DNA of 20,337 nt from DATLGB01 sp038318085 (GTDB taxonomy: Bacteria > Actinomycetota > Thermoleophilia > Solirubrobacterales > Solirubrobacteraceae): NCBI GenBank assembly GCA_038318085.1, contig JBBQBV010000058.1, positions 1 to 20,337 on the forward strand, read 5' to 3'. The position numbers and the translations under genes are program-made. The stretch's first letter is position 1. Each line of letters starts with the position of its first letter. Shown here in pieces: positions 1 to 7,700 of this stretch. The notes beneath the pieces were generated by a model, which made no database searches, had not been told where the DNA came from, and worked only from the letters and a program-made list of their open reading frames with translations.

Positions 1-931
1 GCCGGCGCACGTCGGCGGGCAGCTCCGGCAGGCCGGCGCGCAGCCCCTCGACCCAGGCGCGATCCGGCACGATGGGCACCAGGTCGGGCTCGGGCAGGTA
101 GCGGTAGTCGTGCGCCTCCTCCTTGCTGCGCAGGGAGTGGATCTCGCCGCTCTCCGGCGCGAAGTGGAGCGTCTCCTGGACGACCCGCCCACCACCCTCG
201 AGGATCGCGACCTGACGGGCGATCTCGGCGTCGACGCCCCGCTCGAGGAAGCGGAAGCTGTTCATGTTCTTGAGCTCGGTCTTGGTGCCGAGCTCCGTGG
301 AGCCGGCGGGGCGCACGCTGACGTTGGCGTCGGCGCGCATCGAGCCCTCCTCCATGTTGCAGTCGCTCACCCCGAGGCGGCGCAGGGTGGCGCGCAGCTG
401 GCGCAGGAACGCGCCGGCCTGCGTGGACGTGCGCAGGTCGGGCTCCGAGACGATCTCGAGCAGCGGGGTGCCGCCGCGGTTGAAGTCGACCGACGAGGTC
501 TCCGCCCCCATGCGCCGCCCGCCGGCTCCCCCGTGCACGAGCTTGGCCGCGTCCTCCTCGAGGTGCGCGCGGGTGATGCCCACCGGGAAGTCGCCCTCGG
601 GCAGCAGCACGTCGACGCGACCGCCGACGCAGATCGGTTCGTCGTACTGGGAGATCTGGTACGCCTTCGAGAGGTCCGGATAGAAGTAGTTCTTGCGGTG
701 GAACTGGGAGTGCTCTGCGATGTCGCAGCCCAGCGCGAGGCCGGTGATCACCGCGAGACGGACGGCCTCGCGGTTGAGCACGGGCAGCACGCCCGGGTGG
801 GCCAGGCACACCGGGCAGGTGTGCGTGTTGGGCGCGTCGCCGAAGCTGAGCTCGCAGCCGCAGAACATCTTGGTGCGCGTCGCGAGCTGGACGTGGATCT
901 CCAGCCCGATCACGGCTTCCCAGTCGCTCAT
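1..931 (-). CDS. gatB: Asp/Glu-tRNA(Asn/Gln) amidotransferase subunit B, 3' end cut by window edge
   Basis: GatB binds the misacylated Glu-tRNA(Gln) or Asp-tRNA(Asn), activates the side chain with ATP, and receives ammonia from GatA to make Gln-tRNA or Asn-tRNA in the cytoplasm. The first 310 residues are present of the roughly 480 usual for the family. Visible family marks are the opening GLEIHVQL, the zinc-site cysteines FCGC (about residues 18-21) and TCPVC (about 38-42), the HPGVLPVLN block, and YPDLSKAYQISQYD. The start is ATG at 931, which overlaps the gatA stop as ATGA (928-931), so translation is probably coupled. It is the last visible gene of gatC-gatA-gatB. The C-terminal tRNA-binding helical domain lies outside the window. 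Confidence 0.97.
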   Translation of the reverse strand, partial: MSDWEAVIGLEIHVQLATRTKMFCGCELSFGDAPNTHTCPVCLAHPGVLPVLNREAVRLAVITGLALGCDIAEHSQFHRKNYFYPDLSKAYQISQYDEPICVGGRVDVLLPEGDFPVGITRAHLEEDAAKLVHGGAGGRRMGAETSSVDFNRGGTPLLEIVSEPDLRTSTQAGAFLRQLRATLRRLGVSDCNMEEGSMRADANVSVRPAGSTELGTKTELKNMNSFRFLERGVDAEIARQVAILEGGGRVVQETLHFAPESGEIHSLRSKEEAHDYRYLPEPDLVPIVPDRAWVEGLRAGLPELPADVRR

Positions 932-2352
932 GCGCGGGCCGCCGAGCCGTCGAAGCCGATCGTGCGCTCGAGCGCGTGGGCGGTGTCGAGCAGGGCGTTC
1001 TCGCTGAAGGCGGGGCCAGCGAGCTGGAAGCCGCTCGGCAGACCATCGACCAGGGCGTTGGGGATCGAGATGGCCGGGATGCCGGCCAGGCTCATCGGCA
1101 CCGTGCAGTAGTCGTTGAGGTACATCGCCAGCGGATCCGCCGTCTTGGCGCCCAGCTCGAACGCGACGCCCGGCGCCGTCGGCGTGGCGATGAAGTCAAA
1201 CGCGGCGAAGACGTCCGTGAAGTCCTGCGCGATCAGTGTGCGGACCTTCTGCGCCTTGCCGTAGTAGGCGTCGTAGTAGCCCGAGGACAGGGCGTAGGTC
1301 CCGATCAAGATGCGCCGCTTGACCTCGTCGCCGAAGCCGCCGGCGCGCGTGGAGGTGTACATCGACACCAGGTCGCCGTCCCCCTCGACGCGCAGCCCGT
1401 AGCGCACCCCGTCGTAGCGGGCGAGGTTGCTCGAGCACTCCGCGGGCGCGATCAGGTAGTAGGCGGCGAGCCCCTGGGGCGCGTGCGGCAGCGTGCAAGC
1501 CTCGACCGTCGCGCCAAGCTCGCGGGCCTGGTCGAGCGTGCGGTTGAAGGCCGCGAGGATCCCCGGCTCGATGCCCTCGCCGGTCAGCTCGGACGGCACG
1601 CCGATGCGCACGCCCCCCAGGCCGCTCCTCGACGGCAGCCGGACGTCCTCGCGCAGGCCGAGCGACGTCGAGTCCCGCGCGTCGGCGCCCTGCATGGCCG
1701 AGAGCAAAAGCGCCGCGTCGGTCACGTCGCGCGTGAAGGGGCCGGCCTGGTCGAGTGAGGAGGCGAAGGCGATCATGCCGTAGCGGCTGATCGCGCCGTA
1801 GGTCGGCTTGAGGCCGACGATCCCGCACAGCGCGGCCGGCTGGCGGATCGACCCCCCTGTGTCGGTCCCGATCGACCACGGTACGAGGCCGGCGGCGACG
1901 GCCGCGGCGCTGCCGCCGCTCGAGCCGCCCGGCACGCGCGAGCGGTCCCACGGGTTCAGCGTCGGCCCGTAGGCGGAGTTCTCCGTCGAGGAGCCCATCG
2001 CGAACTCGTCCTGGTTGGTCTTGGCCAGCACGGGCGCCCCGGCGTCGCGCAGGCGGGTCACGGCGGTGGCCGTGTAGGACGGCGCGTAGCCCTCGAGGAT
2101 CCGCGAGCCCGCCTGGCTCGGGATGCCCTGCGTGCAGAAGAGGTCCTTGACGGCGACGGGGACCCCGCCCAGCGGGCCGCCCGCCGCCGCGTCGTCGGGC
2201 TCGGCGGCGTCGGAGACCCAGGTGAAGCAGTTCAGCTCGTCGCGCTCGGCGCGCTCGCGGTAGGCGCGCCACAGGTCGCCCGCGGCCAGGTCCCCGCTGC
2301 GGATGCGCTGCGCGGCCTGCGCGGCGGTGAGGTCGACCGGGTCATCGCTCAC
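928..2352 (-). CDS. gatA: Asp/Glu-tRNA amidotransferase subunit A (amidase)
   Basis: GatA is the glutaminase subunit: it hydrolyses glutamine and channels ammonia to GatB. The 474-residue protein has the amidase-signature fold with the full Ser-cisSer-Lys triad visible: K69 in VAVKDLF, S144 in PGGSSGGS, and S168 in GTDTGGSIRQP. Their spacing (75 and 24 residues) equals that of well-studied GatA proteins. I chose the GTG start at 2352 because the family N-terminus (short helix, then the LGGVPVAVKD region) fits it and it overlaps the gatC stop as GTGA (2349-2352). The same frame stays open upstream to 2709, but that part is an arginine-rich translation of gatC in another frame and is not gatA. 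Middle gene of the operon. Confidence 0.97.
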   Translation of the reverse strand: MSDDPVDLTAAQAAQRIRSGDLAAGDLWRAYRERAERDELNCFTWVSDAAEPDDAAAGGPLGGVPVAVKDLFCTQGIPSQAGSRILEGYAPSYTATAVTRLRDAGAPVLAKTNQDEFAMGSSTENSAYGPTLNPWDRSRVPGGSSGGSAAAVAAGLVPWSIGTDTGGSIRQPAALCGIVGLKPTYGAISRYGMIAFASSLDQAGPFTRDVTDAALLLSAMQGADARDSTSLGLREDVRLPSRSGLGGVRIGVPSELTGEGIEPGILAAFNRTLDQARELGATVEACTLPHAPQGLAAYYLIAPAECSSNLARYDGVRYGLRVEGDGDLVSMYTSTRAGGFGDEVKRRILIGTYALSSGYYDAYYGKAQKVRTLIAQDFTDVFAAFDFIATPTAPGVAFELGAKTADPLAMYLNDYCTVPMSLAGIPAISIPNALVDGLPSGFQLAGPAFSENALLDTAHALERTIGFDGSAARA

Positions 2353-2654
2353 GATGGCGTCTCGGACCCGGCGCCCGGGCTGGGGACGCGGAAGCCGCCC
2401 TCGTAGGGATCGGGCGCGGCCGCGAGCGCGACCTCGACCGGCAGGCTCGGCTGCGGCTCGTCGTCGCGCAGCACGTTCTCGAGGGCGACCACATGCGAGG
2501 TCGGCTCCACGTCGGCGAGATCGCCGAGCTCGGAGATCGTGTCGACCCAGTCGACGACCTTCGACAGCTCGACGGCGTAGCGGTCGAGCTCTTCGTCGCC
2601 GAGCTGCAGGCGGGCGAGGCGCGCGACGTGGAGCACCTGTTCGCGGCTCAGCAT
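2349..2654 (-). CDS. gatC: Asp/Glu-tRNA amidotransferase subunit C
   Basis: GatC is the small subunit that wraps around and stabilises the GatA-GatB interface. The 101-residue product starts MLSREQVLHVARLARLQL, the typical first helix of the family, and contains the VDWVDTISEL and DVEPTSHV segments that are the most conserved parts of GatC. Length matches the family (about 95-105). It is the first gene of the operon. The ATG at 2654 has no Shine-Dalgarno sequence upstream. A TAGACT hexamer 11 bases before the start suggests a leaderless or nearly leaderless message. The divergent vapB start lies only 47 bases away. Confidence 0.96.
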   Translation of the reverse strand: MLSREQVLHVARLARLQLGDEELDRYAVELSKVVDWVDTISELGDLADVEPTSHVVALENVLRDDEPQPSLPVEVALAAAPDPYEGGFRVPSPGAGSETPS

Positions 2655-2665
2655 GTCGACGGGCG

Positions 2666-2671
2666 AGTCTA
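2666..2671 (-). promoter_or_regulatory. Candidate -10 box of gatCAB
   Basis: On the minus strand the hexamer TAGACT lies 11 bases before the gatC ATG, with no ribosome-binding site between. The matching -35 region (about 2689-2694) would fall inside the vapB palindrome at 2684-2704. No good TTGACA-like -35 is visible. Assignment rests on position and the TAnnnT pattern shared with other first genes in the window. Confidence 0.45.
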
Positions 2672-2683
2672 GGCGCCCCGAGA

Positions 2684-2704
2684 CATGTGTATGCTCTACA
2701 CATG
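2684..2704. promoter_or_regulatory. Perfect palindrome over the vapBC promoter and start codon (putative VapB operator)
   Basis: CATGTGTA (2684-2691), a 5-base spacer (TGCTC), then TACACATG (2697-2704): the two 8-base arms are exact reverse complements. The palindrome contains a TATGCT -10 box (2690-2695) and ends with the vapB start codon. The 6-base gap from the -10 box to the ATG at 2702 puts the expected transcription start on the A of the ATG, so vapB should be leaderless. Autorepression by a ribbon-helix-helix antitoxin at such a site is the usual mode for vapBC, and repressor bound here would block its own promoter. It would also cover the expected -35 region of the divergent gatC promoter. 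Confidence 0.65.
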
Positions 2705-2974
2705 CTCAAGGAGCGGCTTCAGGTGCTCGTCAGCGTCGAGCAGCGACGCTGCCTCGAGTTAGAGGCGCAGCGGCGCGGAACCTCGGTGGCCAGCCTGATC
2801 CGCGAGGCGGTCGACGCGCATTTCTGTCGCGTCAGCCAGGCCGACCGTCTGCGCGCGCTCGAAGAGATCCGGGCGACTCGGGGCCGCTTCCTCACGGCCG
2901 ACGAGCTGAACCGGCTCGTGGGAGACGAGCACGATGGGCAGCTCGATGCCGTGACGCAGCCGAACCCACGTTGA
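2702..2974 (+). CDS. vapB: VapB-type antitoxin, ribbon-helix-helix-like
   Basis: The 90-residue protein has an N-terminal segment typical of ribbon-helix-helix DNA-binding antitoxins: a short strand (LQVLVSVEQ), then a helix rich in charged residues (RRCLELEAQRRG), then TSVASLIREAVDAHF, which matches the common RHH second-helix pattern. The C-terminal half (RLRALEEIRATRGRFLTADELNRLV) would be the toxin-binding tail. The start is ATG at 2702; an in-frame GTG lies 18 bases upstream, but the TATGCT box and palindrome favour the ATG as first base of a leaderless mRNA. The stop overlaps the toxin start as TTGA (2971-2974). It likely binds and neutralises the VapC that follows and represses its own promoter. 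Confidence 0.8.
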   Translation: MLKERLQVLVSVEQRRCLELEAQRRGTSVASLIREAVDAHFCRVSQADRLRALEEIRATRGRFLTADELNRLVGDEHDGQLDAVTQPNPR

Positions 2975-3393
2975 CGTTCTTCGTCGACGCCAACGTGCTG
3001 ATCTACAGCGCGGTCTCGAGCCACTACCGCGAGCCGTGCCTGGAGATCCTCGGTGCCATCGCCCGCGGAGATGCGGAGGGGCGTACCTCGACGGCGGTGC
3101 TCGAGGAGATCTGGCACGTGGAGCTCTCCGGCCGGGCCGGCGCGCTGCACGGGCTGGCCGAGCGGGCCTACACCCTGATGACGCCGCTGCTGCCGGTCAC
3201 CGACGAGGCGTTCCGTCTGGCGCTGTCCGTGGACGCGCCTGCGCTTGGAGCCAACGACCGCCTCCACGTCGGTACCTGCATGGCGCACGGGATCGAGGTG
3301 GTGGTCACAGCGGACCAGGGATTCGACGCGGCGCCGGGGCTGCGGCGCGTGGATCCGCTCGATCCTGGAGCCCGGCACAAGCTCGTGGGATAA
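2971..3393 (+). CDS. vapC: VapC-type toxin, PIN-domain ribonuclease
   Basis: A 140-residue PIN-domain protein. VapC toxins are Mg-dependent endoribonucleases that cut tRNA or rRNA. The four acidic positions are all present: D6 (FFVDANVLIY), E46 (VLEEIW), D96 (GANDRLHVG) and D115 (VVTADQGFD), so it should be active. The best start is TTG at 2971, overlapping the antitoxin stop as TTGA; no ATG or GTG start lies nearer the conserved first strand, and this start puts the first Asp at the usual place, residue 6. Forms a bicistronic operon with vapB. It ends only 7 bases from the end of the convergent membrane-protein gene. The RNA target cannot be read from the sequence. Confidence 0.88.
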   Translation: MTFFVDANVLIYSAVSSHYREPCLEILGAIARGDAEGRTSTAVLEEIWHVELSGRAGALHGLAERAYTLMTPLLPVTDEAFRLALSVDAPALGANDRLHVGTCMAHGIEVVVTADQGFDAAPGLRRVDPLDPGARHKLVG

Positions 3394-3400
3394 CCGCGTG

Positions 3401-3874
3401 CTAGGGCGGCGTCGACGGGTCCCGGGCCGGCGGGGCCGGCATGGCCTGCACCGGCGGAGGCAGCTTGATCCCCGGAGCGTCCTGCTTGCGCAGCGCCCAC
3501 CAGGAGCTCACGAGCGTCCCGGCCACGCAGGCGACCCCGGCGTACACGCCCCAGTGGCGGCCGGTGACGAACTCGGCGTTGGGCAGGGCGAGCAGCCGGA
3601 CGACGACCAGCACGACGGAGACGACCACGGCCCAGACCGTGAGCACGTCGATGGCGACCGGCAGGGCCGGCGCCTCGCGCGTCGCCGTGATCAGCGGGAC
3701 GGCCATCGCCAGCAGCGCCGTGAGCGCGAGCCAGAGGTCGATGAACCCGAAGGAGCGCCACGCGTCGGCCGTGCCGTCGGACATGTCGTACCAGGGCGCG
3801 AACAGCGAGCCGAGCAGCAGAAGGCCGAACAGGCCGGTGAGGGAGTCCGGAGTGCGCAGGCGATGGACGTCCAT
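3401..3874 (-). CDS. Small four-helix membrane protein of unknown function
   Basis: I do not recognise a family. The 157-residue protein has four hydrophobic stretches, at roughly residues 12-28, 46-62, 72-97 and 108-127. A proline-rich cytoplasmic-looking tail (KLPPPVQAMPAPPARDPSTPP) follows. No catalytic motif is visible. It starts 13 bases after the end of folD, but its own -10 box TAGATT begins at the folD stop codon, so it may be both co-transcribed with folD and separately expressed as a leaderless message. It converges with vapC. Codon use is like its neighbours. Confidence 0.75.
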   Translation of the reverse strand: MDVHRLRTPDSLTGLFGLLLLGSLFAPWYDMSDGTADAWRSFGFIDLWLALTALLAMAVPLITATREAPALPVAIDVLTVWAVVVSVVLVVVRLLALPNAEFVTGRHWGVYAGVACVAGTLVSSWWALRKQDAPGIKLPPPVQAMPAPPARDPSTPP

Positions 3875-3884
3875 GACCGACGCG

Positions 3885-3890
3885 AATCTA
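3885..3890 (-). promoter_or_regulatory. Candidate -10 box of the membrane-protein gene, overlapping the folD stop
   Basis: TAGATT on the minus strand lies 10 bases before the ATG at 3874. Its first three bases are the folD stop codon TAG. No Shine-Dalgarno sequence lies between. Evidence is positional, by analogy with the other leaderless-looking starts in the window. Confidence 0.35.
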
Positions 3891-4733
3891 TCCTGCCTGT
3901 GCCGCCAGGAGCGTGTTGCGCAGCAGCATCGCGATCGTCATCGGGCCGACGCCGCGCGGGACGGGCGTGATCAGGCCGGCGCGCTCGGCGGCGGAGGCGA
4001 AGTGCACGTCGCCCTTGAGCCCGTCCTCGGTGCGGTTGATGCCGACGTCGATGACCGCGGCGCCCTCCTTGATCCAGTCGCCGCGGACCAGCTCGGGCCG
4101 GCCGACCGCGGCGACGAGGACGTCGGCGCGGCGGCAGACCGCCGGGAGGTCGCGGGTCCGCGAATGGCACATCGTCACCGTCGCGTCGGCGGCCAGCAGC
4201 AGCTGGGCGACCGGCTTGCCGACCAGGTCCGAGCGGCCGACGACCACGGCCTCAGCGCCCTCGAGGATGACGTCGTGGCGGCGCAGCAGCTCCATCACGC
4301 CCGACGGCGTGCACGGCCGCAGCCCGGCCTTGCCCTGCATCAGCCGCCCGGCCGAGACCGGCGTGAGGCCGTCGACGTCCTTGACAGGGTCGATCAGCGT
4401 CGTCAGTTCGCCGCCGTCGACCTGCGGCGGCGTCGGGAGCTGCAGCAGGATGCCGGAGACGGCCGGGTCGGCGTTGAGCGCGAGCAGCAGCGACTCGACC
4501 TCGTCGTGGCCCGCGTCCTCAGCCAGGCGATGGTCGAAGCCGCGGATGCCGACCTCGGCACTCGCCTTCTGCTTGCCGGCGACGTAGATCGCCGAGCCGG
4601 GGTCTTCGCCGACGAGCACGGTGGCCAGCCCGGGCGCGCCGTGGCCGGCCGCGACCCACTCCGCGACGCCGCGCTTGACCTCGGCGCGGACCTGCTCGGC
4701 GATCGCGCGGCCGTCGACGACCGTGGCGCTCAT
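3888..4733 (-). CDS. folD: Bifunctional methylenetetrahydrofolate dehydrogenase / cyclohydrolase
   Basis: FolD interconverts 5,10-methylene-THF, 5,10-methenyl-THF and 10-formyl-THF, supplying one-carbon units for purines and formyl-methionine. The 281-residue length is standard. Active-site residues line up with the E. coli numbering: Y50 and K54 in YVAGK, Q98 in LLQLP, and D121 in PVKDVDG. The PCTPSG signature and the NADP-binding VVGRSDLVGKPVA stretch follow, and the C-terminus has PRGVGPMTIAML. The ATG at 4733 is preceded by a GGTGG ribosome-binding site, unlike most first genes here. It lies 65 bases downstream of the helicase gene, separated by two small hairpins. Confidence 0.97.
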   Translation of the reverse strand: MSATVVDGRAIAEQVRAEVKRGVAEWVAAGHGAPGLATVLVGEDPGSAIYVAGKQKASAEVGIRGFDHRLAEDAGHDEVESLLLALNADPAVSGILLQLPTPPQVDGGELTTLIDPVKDVDGLTPVSAGRLMQGKAGLRPCTPSGVMELLRRHDVILEGAEAVVVGRSDLVGKPVAQLLLAADATVTMCHSRTRDLPAVCRRADVLVAAVGRPELVRGDWIKEGAAVIDVGINRTEDGLKGDVHFASAAERAGLITPVPRGVGPMTIAMLLRNTLLAAQAG

Positions 4734-4744
4734 CGCACCACCTT

Positions 4745-4797
4745 GACCGCCCGAGGGCGGTCGTATGGCACAGGAACGCTCTTGAGCCTTCGGCTCA
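4745..4797 (-). terminator. Two short hairpins between the helicase gene and folD
   Basis: Reading the minus strand after the helicase stop codon, a 6-bp stem with a 3-base loop (4783-4797, TGAGCC/GGCTCA) comes first. A 7-bp stem with a 4-base loop (4745-4762, GACCGCC/GGCGGTC) follows. Neither is followed by a T-run, so full termination is doubtful. They may reduce read-through or protect the mRNA ends. Confidence 0.35.
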
Positions 4798-4798
4798 T

Positions 4799-7700
4799 CT
4801 AGCGCTTCTTGATCGGGGCGTAGTCGGCCATCAGGCGGCGCTCGCTGGCGTCGGAGGCGAAGCGGACGATGACAACCCCGCCCGGATCGACGCCGGTGAC
4901 CACGCCCTCCCCGAACGCCGCGTGGATCACGTCGTCGCCGAGCCGGAAGACGGCGGATCTGGTCTCTTCGGCCGTCTCGGACTGCGCGGTCGCCCAGCTC
5001 GTCACCGCGCGGCCTCGGCCCGGGGACCAGCCCGCGCCGACCGCGGCGCGGGTGCGCTCGGGCTCGTCGGTGTACTCGCGCGGGATCTCGTCCAGAAAGC
5101 GCGAGCGCAGCCCGGGCATCGACCCGTGGCCGTAGGTGTTGCGCCGCCGCGCGAAAGTGATGTAGAGGTCGCGCATCGCACGGGTGATGCCGACGTAGGC
5201 CAGGCGGCGCTCCTCCTCCACGTCGCCCTCCTCGATCGCGCGCGAGTGCGGGAACACCCCGTCCTCGGCGCCGATGATGAAGACGATCGGGTACTCGAGG
5301 CCCTTCGCGATGTGCAATGTCATCAGCGTGACGAGGCCCTCGTCGTCGACGAGGTCGTCCTGGGCGGCGAACAGCGCGAGCTGCTGCAGCCACTCCTCCA
5401 CGCTCGGCTGCTCGGCGCGCTGGTCGTACTCGGCGGCGGCGACCATCAGCGCCTCGAGGTTCTCGATCCGGCCCTGCGCCTCGATCGTCCGCTCGGCCTC
5501 CAGCGCCTCGAGGTAGCCCGTCTCGGTCAGCGTCTCGCGCAGGAAGGCCTCGACCGGCGGGTGTGCGTCGAGGCGCTCCTTGAGCCGGTGCATGGTCGAC
5601 ATGAAGCGGTGAAACGCCTTCACCGCCGCCGTGCCGAGGCCGGGCACCGCCGCGGGGTCGCCCGCAGCCTCCCACGGGGTCAGCCCCATGGTGTTCGCGT
5701 GGGCGAGCACGCGCAACAGCGACGTCTGCCCGATGCCGCGGCGCGGCGTGTTGACGACGCGCGTGAAGGCCCCGCCGTCCTGCGGGTTGACGAGGAAGGT
5801 CAGGTAGCCCAGCGCGTCCTTGACCTCCGAGCGCTCGTAGAACTTCGTGCCGCCGATGACCTGGAAGGCGACACTCGCGCGCGTGAGCATGTCCTCGAGC
5901 ACCCGCGACTGCGCGTTGGTCCGGTAGAAGACCGCGACCTCGTTCCTGGACACCCCCTCGTCGACCAGGCGCTCGATCTCGGCCACGACGAAGCGCGCCT
6001 CGGCGTGCTCGTCGTCGCACTCGCGGATCTTGATCCGGTCGCCCTCCCCCACGTCGGTCCACAGCGTCTTGCCCATCCGCCCGCGGTTGTTGGAGATGAC
6101 CGCGTTGGCGGCGTTGAGGATCATCTGGGTCGAGCGATAGTTCTGCTCGAGGCGGACGACATGCGCGTCGGGGTAGTCGTCGGTGAAACCTAAGATATTT
6201 TTGATGTCAGCTCCGCGGAAGCCGTAGACCGAGTTGTGCGTCACAAGGCCGGCGGCGATGAAGTTGTGCGACTCCTCGACGTCTATATCCACGACCTCGA
6301 AAGCGCCGTCAAGTGTCTCGACCGACTCAACGATGTCGTAGCCGCCGGCTCCGGTGAACATCGCCATACCTGGCCGAACCGAGCTCGCATGAGTGAACGG
6401 AAGGGCATTCATCTGACCCTGTTCGGGAGAGCCGAGTCGAGCCAGGTGCCGGACGTCGGCGTTCAGGGCGCGAGCCACCAGTTGAGCACAGGCTGACGCC
6501 TGACCGCATGTCTTGAAGTAGGCATTTGCCCGCCAACCGAGCTCGTGGCGATTGGACCGCGGCTTCGCGATTCGCATGCCCAGCCGTTGCACCTCAGCTT
6601 TCGCGGTCTCGTCACGACCCCCGACGGCAACGGTGTGAAACAACGTTCTGCCGGATCGGTCGGCGCACAAGGTGACCACGACGTTGCGCCTCATTCCGCC
6701 ATGCCCTTGCCACAGATGATGAGGATCCTCCGGCCAGAGCCCTTCGTCATGCAGCAGTCGCAGAGCGCCGCGTTCAGAGTCCATCGAGGCGAAGATCCGG
6801 TCGATTATGACCCAAGCGGCTGTGTCGGCCTTCTCCTTCATAACGCGGGCCTGGATACCGGGAACGGACTTGCCTCGCGGGTCCAACATCGTTCGGGTCA
6901 TCCCAACACGGCATCCGACGCCCCGCTTCCGCATTACGTACGTCATATGCGTCTGCGGGGTGAGGCCGGCTCGGTAGCCGGCGAAATGCGTGTGCTCGGG
7001 CGTGCTGACGATATCCCGTCCGCCGACAGTTCGGATTCGAATGGCATCCGACCTTGTTGCCTTTGAAACTCTGACGACGGGCTTCGGTTCAAACCGTCCA
7101 GAGCCTGTGGCCGATAGCACCGCGTCACCCACCTGCACCTGCTCGATCGGCTTCGTCGTCCCGTCCGCCATGGTCACCGGTGTGCCCTTGACCAGGCACT
7201 GATCGTCGTCGCCGACCACCATCAGGTCGCGGTCCTCGTTGGTGAGCAGCTGCAGGAGGCGGTACTGCGCGTGGTTGGTGTCCTGGTACTCGTCGACCAT
7301 GACGTGGCGGAATGTCTGCTGGTAGCGGTCGCGGACCTCCTGGAAGAGCTCGAGCACGTTGACGGCGCGGACGAGGAGGTCGTCGAAGTCCATCGCGTTG
7401 CGGCGGTGCAGCTGGCGCTCGTACTCCTCGTAGACGTCGGCGACGGTCTGCTCGAAGTAAGAGCCGACGAGCTGGCGGTAGTCGTCGGCCGAGCGCAGCT
7501 TGTTCTTGGCGTCGGAGATCTGGGCCTGCATGGCGCGCGGGGTGAAGCGCTTGGCGTCGATGTCGAGCTCGTCCAGGCACTGCTTGATCAGCCGGCGGGA
7601 GTCGGCCGCGTCGTAGATCGTGAACTGGCGCGTGTAGCCGAGGCGGTGCGCGTCGGCGCGCAGCAGGCGGGCGCAGGCGGAGTGGAAGGTCATCACCCAC

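Noticed and set aside
110..1758. Long plus-strand reading frames opposite gatB and gatA
   Set aside because: They are rich in Arg, Ala, Val and Asp in the pattern expected from antisense of high-GC genes, with no recognisable domains.
2353..2709. N-terminal extension of gatA in the same open frame
   Set aside because: It is an arginine/alanine-rich translation of gatC in another frame. The GTG at 2352 fits GatA length, the triad position and the stop/start overlap.
6327..7128. Small reading frames on both strands inside the intein region, as possible free-standing endonuclease genes
   Set aside because: They show no motifs, and the continuous minus-strand frame with complete splicing blocks explains the region.
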